From Phytophthora colocasiae (Eukaryota; Oomycota; Peronosporomycetes; Peronosporales; Peronosporaceae), in the NCBI GenBank assembly GCA_018806915.1, contig JAGKQI010000061.1, forward strand, positions 2,170,001-2,234,000: a stretch of DNA of 64,000 nucleotides, in the 5' to 3' direction. Numbering within the stretch: position 1 is the stretch's first letter; every line of letters starts with the position of its first letter. Of the stretch, positions 42,991 through 53,828 are shown one piece after another. The notes beneath the pieces are model-generated. The model had not been told where the DNA came from and did no database searches. It was given only the letters and a program-made list of their open reading frames with translations. Both the position numbers and the translations under genes were made by a program.

Positions 42991-45060
42991 ATCAGATGAC
43001 CCCAGATCACGCGTGCGGTCTTCAGTTCGGGGATCGATTCAGGGTGATTAGATCTTGCCGACCCGCCTCATCCTGGATCTCGATACCGCTTCGCTGCTGC
43101 AGTGCAGCGCTCGCCAAGCTAACCGCGCTCCCATTCTAGTCTCTCTTCAGATGGACCAGCTCGTCATCGCCCCATTTCCGTAGCCGATCAAGCACCTTTT
43201 GCTTCAGCAGCGTTAATCCTCGCGCATTAGAGCCGATCTCGCCCCGGACCTGTCGGATCACAAGGTTCCAGTCACCGCAGATGACCAGGCGGCGGCGTTC
43301 CAACTCCATGAACGTGTCGAGACCCAGCAAGAGTCCATTGTATTCCGCTTCATTGACAGTAAGGTTCTCCGCATAATGCGATCTGGCAATGACCACTCTC
43401 CACTCAGGAAAATTCCACGCGATCGCGCTGAAAGGACCTCCTCCTCGTTTTACGCGTGCCGGTCCGTCGAAATTTATAGTGGTATACGGTGGGGATCAGT
43501 GCCTGGATCCAATGCTTGGGTTCCTTCCGGGGCGCGATCGCAATCAAGACTTCATGGATCTCCGATCTGGGCGTTATGCTGGCTGCGATCGCCCCGGTAT
43601 TTCGTCCTCTCCTTTCGTACATTTCGTGATATCAAGTGACCACGGGGATAGGAGTGTAGACCATCGCCCCAGATGTCCCTGGAGACCGGCTGATTTGAAG
43701 AAACAGGCGAGCGTGGAATGTCGGGTCAATACTTTTATCCGGCGTTCCACCAACTGGGTTTAGTATAGAAATATGATCCGTAGCAGGACCAACACCTCTT
43801 TCTCAGCGACATTGTAATTTAGCTCGTTCATCTTCAGGGTTTGGCTGACAAATGCGACCAGGTGGTAGATCTGGTCGTGTTCTTGCATCAACGCGGCGGA
43901 AATCGCCCAGCCACTGGCCAACACGATCACCACAGGCAATCTCGCCACATCGAAGTGGCGGAGGATCGGAGTCGACGCAATCTTGGTTTCAGAGCTACGA
44001 ACGCCTTGTATGCTCTGCTCCACCTCTCTTCACCTGTCTTGATCCTCGTAATAGCTTCGATCCTGCTCGAACCGGAGGAAGACACCGCCCCCAAGTCCGG
44101 ATCGGGTGTGTTATCACTCTCTTGAGACGAGATGTTTTGCGATCTATCCTTATCCGACTCAAGCGCAATGGTATCACGAGTGATCGGGTGTGCTCCATCC
44201 ATGATCTTCCGCAGGTCCGGTCGCTTCTTTAGTTCTGCGAAATCCACCTCACGTAACTCATACAGAACCGATGAATAGATTGCTTAGTCTTCGATGAATC
44301 AACTATAGTAATTTAAGCTTCCTAGGAACGACTGCATGGATCGGAGCGACCCTGGGAATGGTAGATCCGCCAGAGATTTCAGGTGCTTCGGGTTTGCCTC
44401 CAGTCCGTCGATCGACACCTTGTGCCCGAGATATTCCACCTTATCCATACCCCAGAAGCTCTTTGCCGAGAGATTACACTTATCACAGGCCTCCAGCAGA
44501 TCTTCCACCCGTTTGAACATCTGGTACCACGACCCCGCGGTGACCAGGATGTCGTCATTATATGATCGGCGCCCCAACACCAACGGACGACTCAGATCTT
44601 CGACGACTCCTGCCTTAAACACATCGGTTGCGGTCTCCGAATTTCCCGCGGCAAAACAACATATAGTGCGTTATCTGCTAACCGTTGGTAGATCTGAGAG
44701 GCGTTCGTCAAACCGAAAGGCATGCGATTCCATTCGAACAGACCGAATGGAGGGATGAATGCCGAGATCGCGTGGGCTCGGTCCGTCATAGACACAACCC
44801 AGAATCCGTTCGCCATACCCAGTGAGCAATACCATATGACCTTGTCGAGTCTTCCAGCAGATCGTTGTTTAAGGGCATTGGGTAGATCATCAGCCTCGCA
44901 AGGCCGTTTACCAACCTGTAGTCGAAACACAGTCTGACATCCACACCGTTTTTCTTGATGATCACCACGTGGCGGCGTTCGATATGTACGAACGTGGGCT
45001 CATTGAGCACGTTTGAGGAACCTTTGAGGCTCCTGTGGTTGAACCGAGGTTCAGCCAAAG
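42991..45060 (-). pseudogene. E4: decayed Ty3/gypsy pol with two RNase H domains
   Basis: Minus-strand fragments in several frames. Reverse transcriptase pieces: GVDVRLCFDYRLVN, then WYCSLGMANGFWVVSMTDRA and NRMPFGLTNAS, then YNDDILV followed by KVEYLGHKVSIDGLEANPKH. A retroviral-type RNase H piece is at 43760-44023 (VIVLASGWAISAALMQEHDQ). A second, archaeal-like RNase H is at about 43085-43480 with FDGPARVKRGGGPFSAIAWN, NEAEYNGLLLGLD and ICGDWNLVIRQVRGEI, then an in-frame stop and NGSAVSLASAALQQ. This belongs to a different gypsy lineage from E1-E3. Its right end abuts truncated E3. No LTR was identified. Confidence 0.75.
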
Positions 45061-45066
45061 CCTTTA

Positions 45067-46445
45067 AGACTCAAGGTTCTTCCCTATGAAGGGAAGAAGG
45101 TGAAAACCTGCACTTCTGGATCCGAGAAGTTAAGCTTGCCATGGAGGCGGCTCTCATCTCGGTGGAGCGACTCCGGGTCGCTTTCGCGCTGTCTAACCTC
45201 GGAGGTCGAGCGAAGACATGGCCGTACACGCGCGAAGCGACGTCGCCAGGATGTTTTACATCCTGGGCCCAGCTGTGCGAACAGCTCCAGGCCGCATTCC
45301 CCCCGGCGAACTATGAGTATCGCCAGCGGTCACGCTTCCTAGCCTGCAAGCAAGGGAAACGTGACTTGCACTAGTACATCGAAGAGATGCGCGTTCTCGC
45401 AGCATCTCTGGTAGGGAACCCGTTACCTGAACACATCCAAGTAACTGTGTTCATGGACGGCTTAAGAGTAAGCCCGGTCCGCACACACTTGTTCCGCGTG
45501 CAGGCCAACACGATGGAGGAGGCGATTCAAGTCGCGCTCCAGGAGGGGTACAGCCATACACAGGCTCAGACTCCTGTCTCTGCGTGGCAAGGCCACAGCG
45601 GGCCGACGACGGCGTCGGCCAGTGTTCCTGGAAATGGAGCAGGCTCGGGACCAGCCCCTATGAACTTAGGGCTCGCCGAGCAGAAACGCATCCGCTGTTT
45701 TGAGTGCGGGCGTTTCGGACACTTCGGACGTGTCTGCCCCTCTGGGGGCAATGGAAGAGGTCTTCCAAGCCTCAGGGCTCTAAGGGCCGCTGGAAGAAGC
45801 CGGCGCCCAAGGGTCAGGGGAACTCCGGGGACCAGTAGGGGCTGGGCGCCCTACTGGGGAAACACTAAGTCCCCATGCGGGTGGTGCGGGAGGCACACGC
45901 AGTGGGGTCTTGGGACTCTCAAAGCCGAGAAGGGCAGCGGTGGGCTGCTAGTGGTACACGCGAGTGTACGGGGGTTTAACAACAACTTTAGAGTCTTGAT
46001 AGACTCTGGGGCGAGCAAGAACTTTGCTCGCCGACAAACTGCCGCGAGGAACCGCGGCAAGTTTGAGGAAGCTCTACGTGAGAGCGAGGGGAGTGGGCTA
46101 GTCCCCGTACGACTAGCCGATGGTACGGTGGTAGAAGTACCTAAGGAACAAGTGGACCTAGCTGTGAAGTTCGAGGACTTCGACAGCGAGGAGTCGTTCA
46201 TTGTCCTTGAGATGGACAAGTACGACTTGATCCTAGGGATACCGTGGCTTGAGAAGCACGATCCCTGGATTGATTGGCGCGGCAAAGCCATTGGGGCTAG
46301 CCGGCCTGCAGTCTCTGACAGAGCCTTGGTGAGTCATGTTCCCACCTCTGACAGGACTAAGGGCGTTCGCTGGAACCTCCAGGAGGCGGGTGCGTCCGAG
46401 GAGTATTTGGGTAGTCGGTGCTACATCGCCCCACACGAGAAGTGA
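45067..46445 (+). pseudogene. E3 gag and protease (broken)
   Basis: Gag pieces: ENLHFWIREVKLAMEAALIS, then CKQGKRDLH stopped by TAG at 45372-45374, then YIEEMRVLAASLVGNPLPEH and the zinc knuckle CFECGRFGHFGRVC. A one-base frame change soon after the knuckle separates it from the natural Gag tail (GRWKKPAPKGQGNSGDQ, then TAG at 45836). Protease is present as RVLIDSGASKNFARRQTA with YDLILGIPWLEKHDPWIDWR. Overall it is a clear but non-functional relative of E1/E2. Confidence 0.85.
45832..45857 (+). promoter_or_regulatory. E3 gag-stop hairpin, counterpart of the E1/E2 frameshift stem
   Basis: Stem CCAGTAGGG (45832-45840) and CCCTACTGG (45849-45857) around an 8-base loop GCTGGGCG, with the TAG in the 5' arm as in E1 and E2. 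Two base pairs differ from E1/E2 in a compensating way. The upstream heptamer is degenerate (GGGGAAC). The -1 frame reads PVGAGRPTGE, matching [10 protein letters not shown] of E2. Confidence 0.7.
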
Positions 46446-48065
46446 TCGTGGGCCATGGATGGCCGGGGCAACGGGCGGAGGCCCTTGCCCTACGTGTGGG
46501 TCTGCAACGACAGCAGTGCCCCATGCACGAAGTCGCAGTGGCGTACAGGCTGCGACTGTGGTAGTGCCCGAGGGCAACTTAGGTCCACAAGCGGATGAAA
46601 GAGTTCCGCAGGGAGCCAAGATGGCTCGCGATGCCGACGTAGTGGCATTGCCAGGCGTACGAGAAGTAGTTCGACACAAGGTCGCTCAGACCATAACCGA
46701 TGCGGGTAACACAGTTCCGCATGGAGCCATGATGGCTCGTGGTGCCGACGTAGTGGCACCACTGGGCGTGGGTAAGTTAACCCCTCGCCGTGGTCGTAAG
46801 CCGGGGTTGGTGGAATACCATCCTGAAGAAGTCCACGAGGACTTAGGACAGGATCTCAAGGCTCCAAGGTCACTGCCGGTCGAAGAGTGCTATCACATAT
46901 TCGACAGCGTGACCGGGCATCGCGTGAAGGCGGGGTCCATCGAGTTGGCACCCCTGGCTGAGGTGCCAGAGCTATTGAACCTCGAGGAAGTCGCGATGGA
47001 GGGCTTCCTGGCCGAGTTGAAGGCCGGGCAAATATCGGAGATGGTTCTACTTAGGCCGGAGCCCACTCCAGAGGAGTTGACCTCATCCTCTGTGATGGAC
47101 GAAGACATCCTGGAGGAGTTCCGGAGGCAACGTGCATCGCGCACAGGCTCCGAGATTTTGAAGAATCCAAATTATCCGCTGTATCCTTTAGTGAAGGAGT
47201 TTGAGGACGTGGTGTCCAAGGACCCACCCTCAAAGCTCCCACCAGATCGAGGGATCAGGCACGAGATTGATCTCGTGCCAGGCACAAAGTATTGTGTCAT
47301 GCGTCAATGGCCCGAGAGCAGAGCGACGTCATTGACGCGTTCTTCGCCGCGAAGGCGAAAGCGGGAATAGTGCGGGAATCAAAGCCCCGCACTCGACGCC
47401 AACCTTCTGCGTTCGCAAGCCGAACGGGATGTGGCGTCTGGTTCATGCTTACAATAAGCTGAATAGCGCGACTGTGCCAGCACAGACGCCGATCCCTCGC
47501 AAGGATGTGTTGTTGAACAACATGACCGGCTGCACGCTGTATAGCGCGCTGGATCTGGTGGATTGATACTACCAGATCCTGATGCGGGCGCTCACGGCCG
47601 TGAGCACGCCGAGCGGTATGCTCTGGGAGTGGCTGGTAATGCCACAAGGTCTATCCAACGCACCAGCGACCTTCAATCGCTTGGTCACACAGTTGTTTAG
47701 ACCTTTGCGTGCGTTTACGCAGACGTACTTTGACGATATATTCGTCCATAGCCGTGCCGAGGGAGGCAAGACGGCTATAGAGGTGCATCGGGAGCACCTC
47801 CGTCGAGTGTTTGAGGTCATGAGAGCTAATAATCGCTATGCCAACATCGACAAGTGCGTCTTCGCAGCTGAGGAGATTAAGGTCCTCGGCTGCTTCGTCA
47901 GCAACGTCGGGGTCCGAGCGGATCCCGATAAGGTCAAAGCCATTGCGGCATGGCCTGTTCCTCGGTCACAGAAGGACCTGAGGAAGTGGTTGGGCTTAGC
48001 CAACTACTTGCACAAGTACAGTGCTGGCTATGCGGGATTCGCAAAGCCTTTGTCGGACCTTCTGA
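46446..48065 (+). pseudogene. E3 linker and reverse transcriptase (broken)
   Basis: An acidic linker with PELLNLEEVAMEGFLAELKA leads to SEILKNPNYPLYPLVKEFED and HEIDLVPGTKYCVMRQWP, then frameshifts. RT has PIPRKDVLLNNMTGCTLYSA, then LVD followed by TGA at 47564-47566, and the open block SGMLWEWLVMPQGLSNAPAT to YFDDIFVHS and LRKWLGLANYLHKYS. It stops abruptly at DLLN at the inversion junction (48065/48066). Confidence 0.85.
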
Positions 48066-48944
48066 ACATGTTTCACATGTCTTGATGTACTTGGCCACCC
48101 ACTTGTACATGTGGGCCCACCAAAACATCAGAGAGACCCCGTGATAGGTCTTCTCTCGGCCCAAATGGCCACTCGAAGGCACATCGTGTGCCTCATGAAG
48201 TATATCATACTTCAGATCCTCGTCGTTGGGAACAACGACTCGCGGAGGATCGCCGGGCTTCACCCGATAGTGGAGCAGGCCATCGTCCCACTCATAGCGG
48301 TGGAGCTGTGCCCGCTGTCGAGGCGTAAGCCACTCGACCTTGGCATCCGTTCCAGCGGACAAATACCGCACAATAGGGGCGAGGGTGTCATCGTCTTGAT
48401 ACGCCAAGCGTATTCGATCGTAAAGATCCGTCGTGACCCGACTAATATGAGCCAACACGTAGTCAGGCCTGCTCGACAAAGCGTCGGCAAGCGTGTTGAG
48501 CTTGCCAGGCTTGTATTCATCGTGGAAGTTGTACTCCTCGAAGAATGACAGCCAACGCGCCATCCGCTGCGATAGATGCGACGTATGGATGGCTGTCCGC
48601 AAGGACGCGTGGTCCGTTTAGACCACAAAGGGCCTTGAGCCCAGAAGATGCACCCTGGACTTGACAAGGGCGTACTTCATCGACAAGAGTTCCTTATCGT
48701 GAACGGGATAATTCCGTTCGGCAGCCTTAAGCTGCCTGGACTGGAACGAGATCACCCGATCTCGTCCCTCATCGTCCTGTTGCAATAGCGCACAGCCAAT
48801 TGCTTAGTCGGAAGCGTCGCAGACGACGCTAAACGACTTGGTATCGTCCGGCAATGCCAGGACGGGTGAGCATTGCAAGCTCGCCTTGATACTGTCAAAC
48901 GCATCCTGGTGCTGGCGCTCCCAGCATCACTCGGCTTCCGTCTT
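48066..48944 (-). pseudogene. Inverted segment of E3: RNase H and start of integrase
   Basis: These 879 bases read on the minus strand, opposite to the rest of E3. In that orientation they give KTEAE, stop, CWERQHQDAFDSIKASL, then VVCDASD, NYPVHDKELLSMKYALVKSR, TDHASLRTAIHTSHLSQRMA and the integrase zinc region HEAHDVPSSGHLGREKTY to YIKTCETC. The missing link of the flanking plus-strand sequences (…PLSDLL before, QRVKPAGHASAPL after) is exactly this segment. Internal stops are present. Confidence 0.9.
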
Positions 48945-50641
48945 CAGCGCGTAAAGCCGGCGGGGCACGCGTCGGCTCCGCTGCAGAGCCTGCCAGCCCC
49001 ACTGGACTGCTGGAAGTCGATGAGTCTCGACTTCGTCTTCGGCCTTCCGGCCGATGACCAGAAGAACACCGGCATTGTGGTGTTTGTATGCCGGTTGAGC
49101 AAGATGGTGCATCTTGCTCCGGTCTCTGAGACCATTACCGGGGAACAAACTGCGAAGTTGTTCCTTGATAGCGTCTTCCGCTATCACGGGTTACCTGACA
49201 ATGTTGTCTCTGACCGCGACCCGCAATTTACCGCTGCGTTTTGGAAAACGCTGTTCCAATTGCTTGGAACACGGTTGACGATGTCAACAGCGGACCATCC
49301 CGCAGACCGATGGTCAGACAGAGCGCGTCAATCGAGTGGTTGAGGACGTGCTGCGCAGTGTTTGCGTCGAGGCGCCGCGCTCTTGGTCAGCGCAGCTGTC
49401 TATGGTTTAGTTTGCACTCAACAACGCGGTACACGCGTCAACGGGGTTCACGCTGTTCTACTTGAACGGGCTTCGGAACCCCCAGGTGCCGCTCACACTG
49501 GGTGGGGAAACCGCGGCTTCAAGAGTAAGTGGGGGAGAGGCTCGGAAAGAGCTTTCCTCCCAAGTTTCCGGTGGAACCAGCCGCGTTGCGGAAGAAGTTG
49601 TCGCATTTGTCGGCAACAGGCTGAATGTGACCAGCCGGGTGCGAGATGCAATGGCACTCGCACAGGATAAACAGAAGGAGTACTCAGACCAACATGGAAG
49701 AGGAAGCTTAAACGGATTTAATGTGGGGGCCTTAGTGCTACTCGACACTAGGAACCTACCTCTTAACACTGTTAGCTCCACGGTGAGCAACAAGTTGAAG
49801 CATCGCTTCATTGGACCCTTCAAGGCCCTGAGTAGGCACGGCGCTGCCTACACCATCGACTTGCCTAAGTCGATGACAACCCACCCGACGTTTTATGTGG
49901 GTCGTCTGAAGCGATACCATGACTCTCAGGGTCATGCAGCCCCTCAAGAGGTTGAGGGTGGCCGCGAGGAGGAGAGCGAACCTCCTCGACGCGAGGTTGA
50001 GCGTCAGGCGCAGAGCGCCCCAGGTAACTTGCGCTTGAGAATGCTCTTGGTCTTGAGCATGGAGGCCAGGCTGCCCCTGCAGCCGACCAGACTGGTGTCT
50101 TGCGCCAGTTGGAAGACCTGCGTCTCGCGATGCAGAATCTTCATGGTCGTGTATACCGTAGTGCCTCTTCGCGGGCACTTGACACTCTTCGTCAAGAGGT
50201 CTACAACCTCAGGCGACGATGTCTCGCCGGGAGTCGCAACCGTACGCGTACTCCCCGTCGTCGTACGACTCGCGCCTAGGGGCCTACTCACTTGGACCCT
50301 CGGTGTATCCACAACGCTCGTACCTCTCACTGGGGTACGGCTTCGCCCCTGGGAGTCACCAAACTCCGTCGAAGGTCTCTAAGTCCCCAACGTCGGGGAC
50401 GGCTCGAAAGAGTAGCCGAGCGAGGCCATCTCCGGCCTTGCTTGACCGTAACGGAGAACGCCACTACCATTTGGAGCGGGTTCTCCAGGAGCGGCGTCGT
50501 GGTGGAAAGCGCCAGCTCCGAGTGAAGTGGCGCGCGTACCCTGCGTCGCAGAGTACCTGGGAGCCGATTGAGCGGCTCCGGGTTGACTGCCCAAAGGCTG
50601 TCCCGTGCTGGGAGGAGGCACGGTGGCAGCCTCGTAAGTAG
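48945..50641 (+). pseudogene. E3 integrase core and chromodomain (broken)
   Basis: Starts at QRVKPAGHASAPLQSLPAPL after the inversion. Integrase blocks: MSLDFVFGLPADDQKNTGIV, VVSDRDPQFTAAFWKTLFQL and STADHP, with a frame change close to the expected QTDGQTERVN. Later parts: MALAQDKQKEYSDQHGRGSL, HRFIGPFKALSRHGAAYTID and HPTFYVGRLKRYHD. After another frame change the chromodomain appears (HYHLERVLQERRRGGKRQLR, then VKWRAYPASQSTWEP), ending at 50641. Confidence 0.87.
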
Positions 50642-50759
50642 TCCGCGGCATCTTAGCCGCTGAACGGGGTTGGAACACAGGTCTATGTGTTCCATACCCG
50701 TGCTCACTGTGAGCGCTGGACTGAGACTCAGTTCTCAGTCGCTCCATCTGATGATGGAG

Positions 50760-52055
50760 CTAACGTTTGCCTACGAGGTGGGCAAACTGTACACGAAGGT
50801 CCCGGAGGCAGAGGATGTCCTCCAGGTGATCTTCGTCACGGAGTTTGTTGTACTCCTGGGTTGACTGGACTGTCAACCGGACCCAATGCCAGAAGAGGTC
50901 CTCAGCGTCGATCCACGACGCAGTGTTCTCTGGGAGAACCCATGGGTAACGCCATGTGGGCTTGAGACCACCCTTAGACTCAGGCTTCATGCGAAGCGAG
51001 GTGAATTCCTTGAAAAGAATTCGGTGCTGTGATAAAAGCACGCACCTGGCAACAGAGAGGTTGCCTTGGAAGAGAGGTTCTTTCTGAACCAAGGCCCGCT
51101 CATAGGCTTTAGAGGTATGGTCCCCTATAAGAGGACGCGGGTCCTGGAGCTGCTCGAGATACGCAGCAGCTCCCGAGCCTTGATCGGGCCGGTAGTATCC
51201 CCGCTGGTGGGCAGAGGCCTCATCGTGTTGATGAGACCCACCTACGACCGTTGGTGCGGTGCGCATTAGCTGCTGAGCAGCTTGGAAGAGCTCTTGCTGC
51301 TCATCGAGATCGTTAGTGATCTCTTGGGACTCACGGATGAGTCCCTTCTCCTTATCGCCATCGTCTTGACAAGGAGACTGTGAAGCATGGCGCTTCTTGG
51401 AGTTGGTGCTGGGCACCTTCTCCTCTGCCAGAATGGCCCGGGCGCGTTCGCGCCCTTCCGCAAGTGTCAGGTTTCTGACAGGTGGTGGCGCAGTGTCGCC
51501 ACCACGGCCACTGGTGTTGGGAGACTTGGACTCGGAGTACTCGTCTCCATGGTGCTCCTCCGTGGTCGGAGCATCCGCCGCAGGCTTGCCCTCGGCGTCG
51601 CTGTTGTCGCTCTCGTCGCCCGAGTAGCTGACAAGAGTCTCTTCCGGTTGGGAAGGACTCCAGGAACCGGGACTATGATCCCTATAAGCGAACCGAGGAT
51701 TCAGTTGGTTATCAGGCGGTAGGGACCGAGACCTATTGCGCCTTTGGCTCGTCGCAGCTGTGCTTCTGGGAGAGCTAAGAGCCCGGGAGGCCACATCGGT
51801 GGCCTCATGAAGTGCAGAAGCCTTGCTGCGAGGCTTGGCTGGCTTGGAAGTTGGCTTTGCAGCCTTCTTCTGTGAAGACGCTTGCGCGTCTGGGTTTGCA
51901 CCCTTTGCTGACATGTTGCTGGGCTTCCAAGGAAGCCTGGTACGCGCTGGCAGTGCGCCCTGTGCTCTGTGAGAGCAGAAGCCGTAGCGATAAGAGCTGG
52001 CGGCAGGTCCGACATTGAAGAGAGAAATGTGAAAGGATTTTCTCTCTTCTCTCAT
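50760..52055 (-). CDS. E3 antisense open reading frame (431 residues)
   Basis: An uninterrupted frame from ATG 52055 to 50760 on the strand opposite to E3 pol, ending 119 bases from the pol stop and beginning 32 bases inside the 3' LTR. A second possible start is MSAKGANPD at 51915. The N-terminal half is disordered and basic/acidic (QKKAAKPTSKPAKPRSKAS, SYSGDESDNSDAEGKPAADA). The C-terminal half is helical with Trp-rich blocks (KPTWRYPWVLPE, WIDAEDLFWHWVRLTVQSTQ) and ends DLRVQFAHLVGKR. It stays open although every sense frame of this E3 copy is broken. No recognised family. E1 has a similarly placed frame. Confidence 0.6.
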   Translation of the reverse strand: MREERKSFHISLFNVGPAASSYRYGFCSHRAQGALPARTRLPWKPSNMSAKGANPDAQASSQKKAAKPTSKPAKPRSKASALHEATDVASRALSSPRSTAATSQRRNRSRSLPPDNQLNPRFAYRDHSPGSWSPSQPEETLVSYSGDESDNSDAEGKPAADAPTTEEHHGDEYSESKSPNTSGRGGDTAPPPVRNLTLAEGRERARAILAEEKVPSTNSKKRHASQSPCQDDGDKEKGLIRESQEITNDLDEQQELFQAAQQLMRTAPTVVGGSHQHDEASAHQRGYYRPDQGSGAAAYLEQLQDPRPLIGDHTSKAYERALVQKEPLFQGNLSVARCVLLSQHRILFKEFTSLRMKPESKGGLKPTWRYPWVLPENTASWIDAEDLFWHWVRLTVQSTQEYNKLRDEDHLEDILCLRDLRVQFAHLVGKR

Positions 52056-52086
52056 TGGACGAGAGTCGAATCTAAGTGGGGGAGGA

Positions 52087-52246
52087 TGTAACGGGGTTAC
52101 TTTGAAGAGTGACTTTAGTCACTCTTCCGAAGTGGATACATTTGGTGTGTCACACATCATGGTGACACGTTCTGCAGCCACCAATCACCTTCTATTTAGG
52201 TTTCACTTTAGATATATTTTAGTTTGTATTGCAGGCCAAGCTAATA
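52087..52246 (+). repeat. E3 3' LTR, left part
   Basis: Begins TGTAACGGGGTTACTTTG directly after the polypurine tract and runs to the TA at 52245-52246 where mariner M entered. The start is shared with the E1 LTR (TGTAACGGGGTTAC); the rest differs. Confidence 0.75.
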
Positions 52247-52357
52247 CACTCCGCGACAGGATAGATCGGCCACCTGTGTCGGCTGTCATAACTCGGTCAA
52301 TTTTAGGAGTTGTAGCCTGCTATTTAGATATGTTTTACATCTATTTCAGTGTGAAGC

Positions 52358-52779
52358 TGTAACGGGGATGTTACACGAATGTTTCTCGTTGGTGTGTGAC
52401 ACACGTGGATACATTTATGTGGGTACATAATGGTGTGTGACACTCATGGATACATTTTTGTGGGTACATAATGGTGTGGCACACACGAGTAGATACGTAC
52501 AGGGCCTCAGAGCCTCACGTTGCATTTTGATTAGGATTTAGTATGTTAGATACTAAATCCGTTACATTTAGGATTAGGGCAATAAAGTCAATAAAAATCA
52601 GTTTGCATTTTACATAGTTAGTGTTAGTCCTTTATTATAGGGACACTGACTCTGTGAGTCCCGTATTTAGTGGACTACTTGGTTCTTGTATAGAACCGAA
52701 GGCTAGTGCCTTGCAAGCAGGACTCTACGAGTCAACTAAACTTCCTCTGTGCGGTGCACACCTACGCAGCCCTGCTGCA
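52358..52779 (+). repeat. E2 5' LTR and adjacent primer-binding site
   Basis: 422 bp, starting TGTAACGGGGATGTTACACG. The distal part from about 52530 (GATTAGGATTTAGTATGTTA) matches the E1 LTR and carries the palindrome TTTAGTATGTTAGATACTAAA. Two bases past the end is TGGTAGCACTTGTAG, the likely primer-binding site. Confidence 0.92.
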
Positions 52780-52836
52780 TCTGGTAGCACTTGTAGTCAA
52801 TCCAACTCCTGAGTTGAAGACTGTTTCTCTGTGAGA

Positions 52837-53808
52837 ATGGAGCAAGAAGCATACGCTCACTTGACTCCGAGTCAGCAGGACACGCTTGACAAGCTTACGT
52901 CCTTGCTGGGCCCTGAAGGTATGGCGCACCTTGCGTCTCAAGAGCTGGAGGCCGTCAACGCGCGCCTGGAGGCATTTGACTCGTACGAGAACGCTCTCGT
53001 TGAGCACATTCAGCGGAATGTAACAGGGGCCACCCCTGCTCCGAGAGCTAAGCCCGTCACGCTCAGTGTGAAGACCTTCCACGGGAATGAGGGAGAGAAC
53101 CTCCTTTTGTGGACCCGAGAGGTCGAAATGGCCATGGGGGCCGCCATGCTCCAGTTGGAGGGGCAACGCGTTGCGTTTGCCATCTCTAAGCTCGAAGGAC
53201 GAGCACGAGAATGGGCCTTGACGTCTGGGACGTCGGTGGAAGCGGCCTTCCCCACATGGGGCGAGCTAAAGGCCAAGCTCATGCAAGTGTTTGCTCCGCC
53301 TAACCAGGCGTATCGCGTGCGGTCACGCTTCCTTGCTTGTCGCCAGGGCAAGAAGGATCTGGTGGACTATGTCCAAGAGCTGCGCACGCTCATCGCCGGC
53401 ATGGCTGCCGACCCTCTACCCGAGGTGGTCGCCGTGACCGTCTTCATGGAAGGCTTACGAGCTGGTGTGGCCAGGACGGAGACATTCCGTCAGAACCCCC
53501 GCAGCTTCGAAGATGCTGTCAGCTTGGCTTTGAATGCCGAACACAACTTTAAGTTGTCGAGGGTCGGTGCTAGCAGCACAGGGTCCGGTGGACCTGAGCC
53601 CATGGACCTCAGCTATGCTGAAGATGAGGTAGCTGAGCTACGAGCTGCGGTGCAGCGTAGGAGCACCTGCCGGTGCTATACATGCGGCAGTCCCTCACAC
53701 CTGAGGCCCAACTGCCCTCTGTGCAAAGAGCGCGCCGGCCAAAGTGGCCGCAACCCTGCCGCGGGTCCCGCTTTGGGCTCTGCCCAGGGAAACGCCGGCT
53801 CCCAGTAG
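52837..53808 (+). CDS. E2 gag
   Basis: 323 residues from [19 protein letters not shown]. It differs from E1 gag at scattered residues only. The gag domain and the zinc knuckle [14 protein letters not shown] are intact. It ends at TAG 53806-53808 inside the frameshift hairpin. Confidence 0.92.
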   Translation: MEQEAYAHLTPSQQDTLDKLTSLLGPEGMAHLASQELEAVNARLEAFDSYENALVEHIQRNVTGATPAPRAKPVTLSVKTFHGNEGENLLLWTREVEMAMGAAMLQLEGQRVAFAISKLEGRAREWALTSGTSVEAAFPTWGELKAKLMQVFAPPNQAYRVRSRFLACRQGKKDLVDYVQELRTLIAGMAADPLPEVVAVTVFMEGLRAGVARTETFRQNPRSFEDAVSLALNAEHNFKLSRVGASSTGSGGPEPMDLSYAEDEVAELRAAVQRRSTCRCYTCGSPSHLRPNCPLCKERAGQSGRNPAAGPALGSAQGNAGSQ

Positions 53809-53828
53809 ACGCGGGGCGGTCTACTGGG
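53787..53828 (+). promoter_or_regulatory. E2 gag-pol -1 frameshift signal
   Basis: Heptamer GGGAAAC (53787-53793) in phase G_GGA_AAC, 7-base spacer, then stem CCCAGTAGAC (53801-53810) and GTCTACTGGG (53819-53828) with loop GCGGGGCG. Compared with E1 the loop is exactly reverse-complemented and the stem unchanged. Confidence 0.85.
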
